A program made the translations under genes and the position numbers. Below are positions 24,600 through 36,249 of a stretch of 64,000 nucleotides of DNA, in pieces (the first letter of the stretch is position 1; every line of letters begins with the position of its first letter). The notes beneath the pieces were generated by a model, which had not been told where the DNA came from, searched no databases, and worked only from the letters and a program-made list of their open reading frames with translations. The stretch is from Populus alba. Its lineage: Eukaryota; Streptophyta; Magnoliopsida; Malpighiales; Salicaceae. Location: contig NC_133301.1 of assembly GCF_005239225.2 (NCBI RefSeq), forward strand, positions 253,001-317,000. Direction: 5' to 3'.

Positions 24600-24730
24600 G
24601 GCAGAGAGTGTGATTCAGCCAAGGATGACTTGCCGGCAGCAGGTAAGAGCAAAGCTCCGTTTTTGGAAGTTCAGGGATATCTTTACTTTTCCGGCCGGCA
24701 AGCTGTCCTTGGCTACATTGTACTCTCTTC
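24600..24730 (+). ncRNA. MIR169: MIR169 microRNA precursor
   Basis: A microRNA hairpin. The 21-base mature sequence at 24616-24636 begins CAGCCAAGGATGACTTGCC and ends GG, matching the miR169b/c type. The opposite arm carries the star strand at about 24697-24717 (GGCAAGCTGTCCTTGGCTAC). The lower stem also pairs: gagagtgtgatt before the mature sequence against attgtactctc after the star. The loop, about 60 bases (24637-24696), includes a secondary stem. In plants miR169 guides cleavage of NF-YA (HAP2) transcription factor mRNAs and responds to drought, nutrient and developmental signals. Open reading frames overlapping the hairpin are coincidental. Family identity is very secure; the member number is not determined. 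Confidence 0.93.
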
Positions 24731-24839
24731 TTCTCATGCAAGAACTACTTGGTAGCAAGAGCTAGCAAGAATAAGCTAGTCCAAATTAATGCTTGGCTCG
24801 ATGAGTATTATATATATATATCAAGGCGTATACATGCAG

Positions 24840-24841
<2 letters not shown>

Positions 24842-24870
<29 letters not shown>
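24842..24870. repeat. TTA trinucleotide microsatellite
   Basis: About nine TTA units in tandem, just downstream of the MIR169 locus. Simple sequence repeat. Confidence 0.85.
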
Positions 24871-24879
24871 TAAATAATG

Positions 24880-25970
24880 CTAGATATACACACAGAAACA
24901 CAAAAAACTACTACCGGTATTTTTTTTTCTTAACTAAAAGGTATGCCATTCTCTCATTCCTTTATTTTTTTTTAATTATGATTATATATACTTTGATATA
25001 TAAGATACACATGGCACGTCCCAGGTATGAGAAACTTTTTTATATAATATATAAACATCATATTCCGATTTAGTAATTGCTCTTGGAGAGAGTTTTGAAG
25101 TATATATCATTTATATGAACTTGCTGTCATAATTACCCAGAAATAGTCATATTGACAAGGATAGATGTGTGTCCGACAAAAGCAAATGAAAAAGGAGAAA
25201 ATGTATGCAAATTGCGTTATCTCTATCATGCAAAGAATCACGTACTTTTTATCTTTTAATTTCAAGTGGCTACCCATTTTCCTCTGCATCCTTATCATAA
25301 TCTTGCTGACGATCTCAGAAGCCCAAAAGTGCATTCTAGAGAGGACAGGGAAAGAAATCAAGCACCGAAATCAAATCATGATCAAAAAGTGCAAAAGCTA
25401 TAACAATTATGCAATGCTCAAGGTCAAGGTGCCCACATGTGTATGATGACATTGCTTTAATGGCAGGGAACGAGAGAAAACATGTGTGGTTTAAATTTAC
25501 GGCCAATGGGGCCAACCCTGGAAAAATAATTGCAACTGTGTAAGCACGAATTTTATTTTCTAAATCTATGATGCATTTGAAATTAGATCTAAAGGAGGTT
25601 GTTTTAATTATTTTTTTAATCCTTCTTTGTTCTTGCTTCTTCTCCGTTTGAAATGAGATTGAATGATATGGTGTGGAGCTAGAGTACTGCTCCTTGCCAC
25701 TACCTAGAATCAACCATGGCTTCCCAGCTTGAAATCAACCCTCGAACCTTGGAACAAACCACCACATAACAACCCATAGAATCAGCCGCAAGAACAACCA
25801 ATTCAAGCCAGACCCCCGAGCAAGATAGTAACATCAAACCACAAAAAGAAATTGCAGCTAATGCTTAGTCATGTTGAAGAACAGTAATGCTTTGACCATA
25901 TCCTCTGCACAGAGCAAGTCCTTAAAAATCTCCCCTGTAACCTTGTAAGAGCTTAGAAGTCAGCTCTTAC
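24880..25970. other. Gene-free region downstream of MIR169
   Basis: Several short overlapping open frames (25107-25713) occur but none has recognisable domains or consistent splice signals. Nothing else is identified. Confidence 0.4.
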
Positions 25971-25978
25971 TTCCCTTC

Positions 25979-26527
25979 TCAACCCATTCTTTCCTTTTCT
26001 AAGATCTTCTGTAGTGATTCAAAAATCAACAGATTTTTATCATCTTGCTTCAAGATATATAGCCCTTCCAATATCCCAGCAATTGATGGCCTCCTATCTC
26101 CACTACTCTTGAAGAATTGTTGTGTCCGCCTCGAATCCGAGTTGAGTTCTTCTCCCATGGCATCTTTATCTCGTACCAAACATAGCACTCAAAGATAGAC
26201 ACCCCCAATTTCTTTTTCCTTTTAACTAGTCTTCCTTTCTTTCTTTATATTCTCCATATACTTAATCTCCTCAGGCTAGCTCTGCAATATCTCCTCATGT
26301 TCCTGCACATCGGTGAAATAAACTGGACAACATGGTTTCTATTCTCATTGCTTAATTTGATTAATACACGACACTGGATTGGTGAGTTCAACATCCCCAG
26401 GGCCTTCACAGGATACATCTTTACTATCCTCGACACACCCAGCACTTTCCAAATTTGCATTCCCAGGTTCATCATCACGTTCTAATCGAACACAATTTTC
26501 CATATATAGCACTAGAAACCTCCTCAT
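25979..26527 (-). pseudogene. Possible gene fragment, family unknown
   Basis: Two minus-strand open stretches read like degraded coding DNA. 26527-26345 encodes an acidic segment (VRLERDDEPGNANLESAGC onward). 26188-25979 encodes RRTQQFFKSSGDRRPSIAGI then LEGLYILKQDDKNLLIFESL, ending shortly after in EKERMG. Their amino-acid composition is normal for protein, unlike surrounding frames, and the GC content is locally higher. The two are in different frames with stops between. I do not recognise the family; it could be exons of a real gene, a relic, or chance. Confidence 0.25.
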
Positions 26528-26599
26528 TCAAGCTCTGAGAGCTCTCAAAGGAAGAAGAATCATTTTTTCTTGCCCGCTTCTTTACAATTTTCTTCTTAA

Positions 26600-27840
26600 T
26601 TATCCATCCAGGTTCCATTAACTTTCAAGCACAGTTCTTCTGTTATTTTTATAGCATTTGACTGAACCATCTACGTCAAAAACTGAGGTTTAAAACAATG
26701 CTCAAGTCTCGTCAGTTGAAACAGATGAGGCTAGGCAGATGCGTTCAATGATAGCTACTTCAGAGAAGATGTGGCTAAATTGTATAGTTGGTGATTAGAA
26801 AAACACCATGGATTAGATAGCGATTAATTACTATCGTGGAATTGTGGAATCGAGGGCAAAGACAGTTGGGGTAGAGAAAATATCTCTTCGTGTCGATATA
26901 AACTAGATGAGTGACTCCGCTGTGCTGTTACTGTTAGTTAAGTCAAATTTATTTTTTAATGTAAAAAACATTTAAATATTACTAATTTATTTTAGTAGGA
27001 AAAAAATAAAAAAATATTAAAATAAATTTTGACTAAATATAATTTCAAATAATATTTTTTTAAGATTAAAATAACAAAATATTGAATTAATCTTGGACAA
27101 CCTGGGTAGGCTAATGTTTCAAATCAAATTCATGACCTAGGTTATGAGACTATAAAAATCATATAGGAAACAAATCAAAATAAATTATTAAGTCTAATTT
27201 TTAATTAACATAATATTAAAGGATAAAATTAAAAAAAATCAATTAAAAAAAACTTAAAAAACAATCCGAATTAACATGTCAAATTTATAATCTGGATTAT
27301 AAGACCGAGATAACCCAATAAAAAACAAATTGAAACAAATTACAAATTATTTATGCACAAGTGTCTTAATCTTTTTATACAGTAACTAACCTCTATGCCT
27401 TCTTCCAAATGTAAAGGTTTGAGCTTGCACCACAATAATATCTTAATATATAATTAGAGAGTGATATCACTAATTTAGATTTAGATTTAGATTTCGAGCC
27501 ATTTATCTAAAATGACATTACCATCTAAACTAATTAATTAGCACAGAACCTCTTCTTTTAATGGAGCATAGACTCCTAAATATTGATTTTCCAAAGCCTT
27601 GAACCTTTCCCTGACTTCTTGTGAGCTTTCTGATCAGAGGAAATCGCATGCTGCGAGCTTGCTAATGTCTTTAAATTGAGAGTGGAAGGTAACTGATATA
27701 TTGATCTCGCAAATACACCCCCCGTTTACTATCATCATTGACTATAATTCCCAATGCAAACACTTGTTTTCAGCCCAAATTAGGATATATATACTTAAAT
27801 GTTATATAGAAGAAATAATTAGATGGGTCAATATTTTACT
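26600..27840. other. AT-rich region with dispersed-repeat relics
   Basis: No gene is supported. Between 27080 and 27340 two degenerate copies of one motif follow each other (aattaatcttggacaacctgg then aattaacatgtcaaatttat, each ending in 'gagactataaaa' or 'agaccgagataaccc' and 'aaacaaattgaaac'). They appear to belong to the same family as the units at about 23160-23930 in opposite orientation. Confidence 0.4.
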
Positions 27841-27841
27841 T

Positions 27842-27947
<106 letters not shown>

Positions 27948-27953
27948 TTTATA

Positions 27954-28822
27954 GGCCCCGTTTGTTTGCAGGAAAGTGAATTCCTTTTGGAAAATGAATT
28001 CCGGGGAAAGTGAATTCCTGGAAAGTAAATTCCGGAAAAGTATTTTCCGATGTTTGGTAGTGTTATGGAAAACATTTTCCAGATGGAAAATGAATTGGAA
28101 AATAATTTATTAATAAATTAATTTTTTTTTTCAAATTTATCTAATATATATAAAATATTTAATCACCTACAATAAAAAAAAAATTAAAATGTATAATGAT
28201 GAATTTTTTTTATTATATTCTATATTCATACATAACTTATTTTATAAAAATATAACTATATATATCATATCATATTATAAAGAAATAAGCTTGTGAAATA
28301 TTTTTTGCTATTCTATGAAACCATTTATAATTTCATTACGTACGAAATACATCCGACAAAAACTATAGTTTTAATAATATTTTTAGCATGTAATAAAATT
28401 GGATAAAATATTAAGGTATAAAATTCACTCTAAACTATTTTTTTTAAAATGTTAAAAAAATAACACACTTATAAAAAAAAAAAAAAAGTCCCCGCAGGCA
28501 GTGAACAGTGCACTAAACCTGCATTGTTCACTATTTTTAGTGAACAGTATGCAAAACACTGTTCATGTTAATTGCACTGTTCATTGAACAGTGCAATTAA
28601 CATGAACACTTACAGAAAAAAACAAGACAACGCAGCACTGGCCCATGTCAGGAAAGTGTTTTCCGAGAATTAAAAGCGGAAAACACTTTTCTTATGTTAA
28701 ACTTAACATTTTCCTTTGACTGGAATTACATTTCCTTTGACTCACTTTCCATGTATTGCCAAACATGGAAAAGTGAGGAAAATGGTTTTCAGGAAAGTGA
28801 ATTTCTGGAAACAAACAGGGAC
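27954..28822. mobile_element. Non-autonomous DNA transposon (MITE-like, long terminal inverted repeats)
   Basis: The left end GGCCCCGTTTGTTTGCAGG is matched by the reverse complement of the right end, GTCCCTGTTTGTTTCCAG, and the inverted similarity continues inward through many ggaaaagt/ttttcc blocks (attttcc, gtgttttccg, atgtttggtagt against gccaaacat). The trinucleotide ATA flanks both sides (27951-27953, 28823-28825), a possible 3-bp target duplication as in PIF/Harbinger elements. The core holds several CACTGTTCA/TGAACAGTG modules and a perfect palindrome. There is no transposase. The superfamily is uncertain. Confidence 0.65.
28561..28607. repeat. Perfect 47-bp palindrome
   Basis: Two perfectly complementary 23-base arms, starting gttcatgttaattgcactgt, separated by a single base. 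It lies inside the 27954-28822 element and can extrude a long perfect hairpin in single-stranded DNA or RNA. Confidence 0.95.
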
Positions 28823-28829
28823 ATAATAT

Positions 28830-30501
28830 TAATCTAGATTGATATGGTTCAATCAAAATAACATCATTTTAAAAAGAAATTAAATCAAGTTTTAATCAAG
28901 TTAATTCTTATCTGATTTTTTTAAAATTTAATTTTAATTAAATCTCGAGCTGACGGCAAAGCTAGTTCAAGTTTAATAAAAGCCTTTGTCTATATTACGT
29001 ATTTATTGGGAGGGGAAATTAAAAGATTGGCACTTCTTGGATGTGGTACATGGCTACTCTATTATCATTTGGCTATAAGGGGACGAGTTCCTAATGATAT
29101 GGTATTAAGTTCTCTCTTCATGAAAGGAACTCTAAATTTACGTTTTTTTTTTTTGTTTTGTCGAGGTAAACTGTTATTTATGTAGGGAGATTATATAATA
29201 ATAGCTTGCGAAACTGATCAGGGCTACAGAAAGCCCGGTCCAAACTTCCCAGGTTCCGAAATCTGATCAGACCTGGGCTGGGCATTACTGGGCAAAGTTG
29301 AAGCCTTGTTGATGCTGGGCTCATATGTGGTGAATTAAGAGCCCAGGTCCACCTGGGTTGAAGCCCAGTAATAGCTTTTCATGGTATTCAAACTAGAAAA
29401 CATCTTAATCTTCCAAATAAATCTAAATAGCATGTAAGATCAATTAATAAAGTAATCCAGTAGTTTTCTAGAAAACTAGAGTCGGAATAAGAAAAGCTAT
29501 ATTATCTTTGTTCAAGTACAATATTTCTCTATCTAAAAAAACTAGTTTTTCGGTTTTTAAATTCATACTAAGTTTAGAAAACACAATTTAGAAATTCTCT
29601 ATAGTTTTCTTTTTATAGGTTTTCTGTTATTTTTCAAATAGAAAAAAGACATGAACAGCACTATTTTTTTTCTTTTAGAAATGTAAGCGATTAATTTTTT
29701 TTCATTTTCATTTTTAGTTAAAAACGCAGTAATAAACCATTAATAAATATGAGCCAACAATTCTGCATATGTTTTAGCTTCGGTCTTTGTGTCAAACCTA
29801 ACCTCTCTCATTCAAATACGTCACATATAAAACTTTACTCAACAACCACCACCTGTCTTGCCTTAAACTGTTTGAGAGTGTAGTTAGATTTTTTTAAAAA
29901 ATATTTTTTTATTTAAAAATATATTTAAAATAATATTTTTTATTTTTAAAAATTTATTTTTAATTTTAATATATTAAAATAATTTAAAAATACTAAAAAA
30001 ACATCAATTAAAATAAAAAACTCAATTGCGAAAACTTTGAAGTTTTTATTCTCTGTAATGCATACAATAAAACTCAATTGCTCTTGCCAAATTCTCAACC
30101 ACAATCTCTAATAATCTTTATTAACCCTCTCGTATTTTTTTTTATATAATTATATATTTGAAATTATTATCCCCTTTACCCAAGAAATCTTAACCCCAGT
30201 CGAAATTTTAATTTTAGTTGTAAAATCTGATTTAACAAATTATTTCATAAATTTAAGGTTTAAACAAGGTCATTAAATCAATAAAATAACTTAATTTTCT
30301 AATAAAACTAAAAACAAGTTATTTTTTCTTAAAAAAAAATAATTTCTACTCATAACTCTGTTTTTTTAAGATTGATAAAAGATTTTTTTACTTTGTATTT
30401 CAAGTGAGTTTTAAAAATATATTTACTATAAAATATTTTGAAATTAATAGTTTTTTAATAATTTTAATATGTTGATATTAAAAATAAAATAAAAAATTAT
30501 T

Positions 30502-30532
<31 letters not shown>

Positions 30533-30600
30533 AAAAAATACTTTTAGAAATCGACATGATCACTGTACCTTCTTGTAAAAATGGCCGAAACTCACAATAG
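28830..30600. other. Gene-free region with repeat relics
   Basis: No gene is supported. At 29284-29293 attactgggc is the inverted copy of gcccagtaat at about 29386-29395; the block between (CTGGGC-rich) looks like a small inverted-repeat relic. AT-rich MITE-like blocks at 29880-30030 and 30380-30540 resemble those at 17.8 kb and 21.1 kb. Confidence 0.4.
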
Positions 30601-30891
30601 CCACGTGTAAATAACCCTAACTCCTTTTCAAAGCCTCCAACCGTCAGCAAACATGAAAAAGTGGAAATAGCAATGGAAAAACAAATTAATTAATTAATTA
30701 AATAACTAATAAATAGCCTTTCTGGTCCTGCTCCATTCACGTTTATTTCTTTGAATTGATATTTTTTATGCTCCTCTCCTCCTAGCTCAACACGTTCCAA
30801 CCTGACTCAGTATAATAGCCAAACAAACCGAAACTAAACTATCTATCCTCTCTTTTTTTCTCTCCGAGTTGCCTTCAGCGAGTTTGAGTTC

Positions 30892-33800
30892 ATGGCGGCC
30901 TCAAAACTCGCTTTTCTGTCAATTCTCTTCGTTTTTGCCCTAATCTTCACCGCCGTCGGTGTCAGGGCTGATGTTGATGATGATAGTACAGCTGAGTCGG
31001 CTGCTGCCGTTGATTCGTCCGCGTTGAAGATCGAATTTGATCAACTCAAGTCTAAGATCCACGCACTCGGTTAGTTCTTTTATTTCTAATTTTGCTTTTT
31101 ATGAATCTGAGACTTTCGTGAAATTTTGAAGTTTGAATCTTAGGTTTTAGATATTATCGATGAAAGAAAGAATCTCATCTTCCATAGAAAGCATAATTTT
31201 TATTAATTTTTGAGTGGTTATAGCAGGTTTGTCTGTGATCAGGGTGATTAATAAATAACGAATGCAAGGATTAGAAAAATCAAGCCAGATATATTAATTA
31301 ATCAATGTTTAGTTTTCTGGATTTAAAACAATTTTTTTTAAGAAATATTTTCACTAACCGTGTGGTTGTTGGGTTATGAAGAATCTCATATCGATGAGAA
31401 AACAAAAGAAATGAATGGTAAGGATGTCATGATAGCGCAGAAGGAGACCATTATTCAAGAGAAAGTTGATAGCATTGCGTCGCTGCAGAGTGAAATTTCA
31501 TCTCTTAAGGTATGCGATGTTTTGGATTAGTCGTTTCGCATTATGGAAATAGGTTTCAATTGCATGCTATGACGAGGCTTTTCTTATTTTATTTAATTTA
31601 TTTTTGTTGCTAAACAGAAAAAAGGGAAGATTGATGCTCAGGAGCTAGTTGGGAAGGCGCATGCACGTGCAGGCGAGCTAGAGAAACAGGTTTATTATTC
31701 TACTGGGTAGCCAAAGCTATTGACTTTGGAAGAAGTTTTGGGTGCCTTAGTAACTGTTAGTTCTTTATGCAGACGGTGAAGCTCTCTAAGGAATTAGAAA
31801 CACAACAACAGGAAAACGAGGCCCTGGAAGCCAGAGCAAGTGAAGCTGAAAAGAAGATTAGTGAATTGAACTTTAAGCTAGCAGATGTAAGTGTTTGTCG
31901 GTGTTACTGGAAATGCATAAAGTTTTGGAATGATGAAACAGCTTTAGTCCTTCCCTGTTCTCAGACAAGGCATTTTATTTACAATTTTGAAGAGTTTTAA
32001 TGGTCTTTTGACTTTAATGTCCTACCTGGCTTTAACACCTGTTTAATTTGATATGCTAATGGATCCCCAAAGGTGTTCATCAGTGTCATGTGCATGCATA
32101 TGCATATGCTCTTCTTCAGCTACTTAAGTCCTATACTTAATTGTGGTATCACACTTACTTTTCTCATATTTCAACATATTACTGCCTGTTTCTTTTTTCA
32201 TCTTGGCACCAACTTCTTTTTCATATTTATAATCTGAGTTTGTCCTTCAATTTCTTAGTTTGTTATGGTTAGTAATGTGATACATAATGTCTTTGCGTTA
32301 TAGCTTGAAAAGATTAATGTGGAGCAGAAAAGCAAAATCCGTAAAACAGAACGTGCTCTTAAAATTGCTGAGGTATCATACTATCATTTAAAACTCGCAT
32401 CATGCTTAATGCTGGATGATGGTGATTCTTATACGTGATTTCCTTTTCTGTATGTCTTAGGAAGAACTGATAAAAACAAAATCTGAGGCCATTTCAAAGG
32501 CCAAAGAGTTAATGGAGGTAATGAATTAATGGATTTGTTTGCCATGCTCATCCATCTTTTATGTTCTTACATACTTTTCAGATGTTATATTTGAAAATGC
32601 TAGTTTAAATCATATGATGAACGATCTGTCCATTTGGTTTTGAAGTTCTTGGATTTTCTCTGTGCTACTGTGAAATTATAGATAATAGTAGCTGAAGGAA
32701 AATCCATATATGTCATCTGAATATGGATTTTGATGTTCTCTGCAAGCCATGAAACTTTGGAGCATAGACTGTACACTTATGAAAGTTCTCTTCATGTTTT
32801 ATATGCTTTCCTATGTTGATAACACCTGCTCAAATAGCAGCAGGGCTTTTGGCAAGTGTGAGAATTTTTTTTACTGAAGTTCACCTCAGATCATGAGAGA
32901 ACATGGAAGTGACAACATGGTAATATCCTGACAGGAATGATACCCAATAATTTGCGAAATTGGTAACCAATTTTGGTTTTAGTTCTTTAATGTAGCATGT
33001 AAACAAAAGGTGCAAATAGCAGTAGACAAGCAAATACAGAAGGCCTCAATAAGAAAAGATAGCATCTATACAACAAGAACTTTGTGCGACTTTTATCCCT
33101 GACAAAAGGGAAATTTTTTTTGTCTTCCATTCCTGCATTTAGGTTCATTGGATGATTTGGAAATCCAAATTCTACTTCAAGGATTCGGTTGAATATGGAA
33201 GCTTTTTTTGTTCATTATTGTACTAGTATGTGTGCATTATATGATATATATCACATGCTTTGGCTTCTTGAACCTTGTTCATTGCATAGGACAATTTTTT
33301 TTTCTATACATGCTTTGGTTCTTAAAATTAATACTGTTTGCTAGAGGCTCATCAAAGGAGGATCTATTTGAGACCCGAATTTGGTGTCAAGAGTGAGCTA
33401 ATTCATAGTTGTGTCTTATGACCAGGTTCACGGGGCATGGCTTCCACCTTGGCTTGCTGTACAGTTGATTCGTTGGCAGGTGATATGATGCCTGTATGGT
33501 AGTTTGTAAAATATCTTGTCATGTGTGTTAATATCATCTCTTTTCAGTCTCTGGCACAGACACATTGGAGTGAGCATGGAAAACCTACCATGGAACTGGC
33601 AATTCAAAAGGTATAATCTTTTGGTTGTTGGATGGTGGTTTACCATTTTTGGTGGTGTCTGTTTACTATTTAGTTATGGTCCTGTGGTTAAATGCTAGCA
33701 CCTCCTGAAAAAACCACCTCCATTGTAAAATGATGTATAGTACTAAAATACAATGTTGACTCTTTGTAGGCCCTGGAGAAAAAAGCCCAAGCTGAAAAGT

Positions 33801-35342
33801 GGGCTGAGCCACATGTGGAAACAATTAAAACTGTAAGCTTTCTTTCTATGTTTTCCAATTTTCCTCTCATTTATTAATTGTTGGGAGTTTAGACCTGATT
33901 TTTTCGATGCAGTCTCGTGTTTTACCTTGTGTAATTGACTTGAGGAGCCTTTTAAGACTGATTAATTTTTAAGCAGTGCAATTGACTTGAGAATCCTTTT
34001 AAGGCTGATTAATTTTTAAGCAGCATCTTCTGTTGTTCCGTAGACTAATTGAAATTTGGCTTGGAAAAAGTTTGAGGGAACCAGTAGCTCTGCACTGTTT
34101 ATTATTTGTAACTTAAATTTGTTGCTTGAATGCTAATCTTTGGTGTTAACTGATTGGCCGAGTAAATGAAGAAAACTGGATGTGTGCACTTATTAATTGC
34201 TTGCTTTTTTGCATGAAGAAATGGGTCCCAGCTATTAAAGAGCAATGGGTTGTGATTACTACACAAGTTAAGCCTCATGTGCAATCATTAACTGCTAAAA
34301 CAGTTGAAATTTATGAGGCCTCAAAGACTACAGTCACTCCACACATCATCAGAGTACAAGAAATAGCTGATCCTTACTTTCAGGTGTGTGTGCTGTTATA
34401 TGTCCCTTATTGTATATCTACCACCTTATCTTTCATCTAATATGTTTAAATTTGATCACAGGAAGCTAAAAAGTTCAGCAAGCCATATATTGATCAGGTT
34501 GCTACCAAGACAAAGCCCCATGTTGATAAAGTTAAAGTGGCTTTGAAGCCCTACACGAAAGAGGCAGTTCATGCATATGGGAAGTTTTTAGAATCTGCAA
34601 CCACATACCACAATCAGGTATCAGTGCTGTTTTATTCATCTTTGTTGCCGTGCTATGGTTGACTGCGTGCTTGATATTAGAATGAATCCTGATTCTATAT
34701 TGTCTCTATGAGTATGCTAGTCAAATGGATCATATTAAGTGGTTTCTTTTGCTATTGTTATTGGAATGTACATGGAACCATGACTTAACATCTTGGCCTG
34801 GAGAAATACCATGACTTCATGCTTGTGCTTTGATTTTTTGGTTAAGGTGCAAGTCACTGTACAAGAGACACTGGAAAAGCATGAGCTCACAAAACCACTT
34901 GCAATGAAAGAGTTGATCTGGTTCATTGTATGTATTCGTGGTTGTTTATTTTGACCTTTTTTTTATTGAATACTTTTCAGCGAACTAACTTAATGAATGC
35001 AGTTTCTCAATATTAATTAAGGTATTCATCTTCCAATGTTGCAGGCCTCTGCTTTGTTGGCCCTACCTGTCATTATTTTGGCCAGAGCTTGTTCTTCCAT
35101 CTTCTGGTCAGTGTCCTAATTAGCTATTATTCACTTTGATATCGAATTTTCTGTCTGTCTCGTTTTCATTTACGGTTTATCAATTTTTTGGGCAGCAACT
35201 TGGATTTTTGATTAGTTTCATCCACAGCTTAATTAAATGTTGTTGACCTGAAATTTGCAGCCAAAAGGCAAAGAAACCTGCTAGAAATGCTCACGCCAAT
35301 CCCTCTCGTCGCAAGCCTAAACGGGGGCATTCAGACAAGTAG
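30892..35342 (+). CDS. Secretory coiled-coil membrane protein (DNA repair ATPase-related / myosin heavy chain-related annotation)
   Basis: Resembles the Arabidopsis At2g24420/At4g31340 family, whose names are historical and say little about function. Exons: 30892-31069, 31382-31509, 31618-31689, 31773-31886, 32304-32372, 32461-32517, 33426-33479, 33548-33610, 33770-33832, 34219-34383, 34462-34617, 34847-34927, 35045-35106, 35261-35342. The sum is 1344 nt, 447 residues, frame intact. An N-terminal signal peptide (about 1-26, ending near GVRA) is followed by an acidic linker, a heptad-rich coiled coil (about 45-205), a TKPHV/KPHV-type repeat region (about 250-370) and one transmembrane helix near 395-417 ([18 protein letters not shown]). 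The tail is short and basic ([17 protein letters not shown]), facing the cytosol if the topology is type I. Location is predicted to be the endomembrane system; molecular role unknown. Confidence 0.9.
33929..34022. repeat. Tandem duplication of 47 bp inside an intron
   Basis: Two adjacent 47-base copies (gtgtaattgacttgag.. at 33929 and gtgcaattgacttgag.. at 33976) differ at a handful of positions. They lie within the intron between 33832 and 34219 of the coiled-coil membrane protein gene. Confidence 0.85.
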
Positions 35343-35386
35343 ACTTTTTGGTGCATTGCTGGGATTTTCCATTGCAATTTATTGTG

Positions 35387-36010
35387 GTACGTGTCATCAT
35401 AAGCATTGTGTGGGACATGGAATGGTTCCACATTTCTTCTCTCCATAATTTAACTGTGGGTCGGAGCAACTTGAGTCATTTAGTTGACAGTTAAAAGTTA
35501 TTTGGATTCTTGGCATGGCATTGAGTTGAGGGTCAGTTTGGATGTACACATACAGGCTTCTAAATGTGTTTAGGATGCTACCCTTCATTGTCTCGTGGGA
35601 CTTAGATTTGCCACTTCTTCAAGTTTGTGTATATATCAAATCATTGATACTGCTGCAACTGCAGTAATGATTGTCAAAAAAGCTGTTAATTTCTCTTCCC
35701 TCCTTTTCTCCGCCAAGATGGGAGGTGAGAAGGTCATGACTTGATATGCTCGATGGGTTAATTACGTGAATGGTTATAATTTGGAGTAATTAATGACTTT
35801 GGAGGAGTGAGCCAAATTAGCATCGGTAGACATTTATTTTTATCTGCCACACTGTAGATTACTAGTCATCATTTTCGGTACACAAGATTGACATTGTTTG
35901 TCTAATTCGTGTGTGCCACCATAAATGCCAGAAATTATGCTTTTGGACAGGAATTTAACCTTGTGTTGCTATGAGATGGTGACTTAATTCAGAAATTTTG
36001 TTTCCTGCAG
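35387..36010 (+). other. Possible 3' UTR intron of the coiled-coil gene
   Basis: A donor-like GTACGT at 35387 lies 45 bases after the stop codon, and a strong acceptor TTTCCTGCAG ends at 36010. The transcript could continue to about 36240. It is equally possible that the mRNA ends before 36010; there is no transcript evidence. Confidence 0.3.
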
Positions 36011-36249
36011 ATGGGACTTGTGATCTTTGCATGGGCTTTGGGGACTGATTTTCCATCCACGGAGCACCTGCAACTGCAATTTCTTGCCTTTTAGTCTTTG
36101 TGAAGAATGTCTAGAACCTTTCACACTAAAAAAGTTTAGATGTATTTTGAGTCATGTTGGTAGAGACCTGAGAGTTGTAATTTATTTTTTATTCTTCTCA
36201 ATTTACAGTTGAAATGACTGAAATCTTCCCCATCATTTTGTTTGTTACT

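Noticed and set aside
24380..24765. Three open frames of 77-114 codons
   Set aside because: They overlap the MIR169 primary transcript on both strands; the hairpin explains the sequence and no protein homology is evident.
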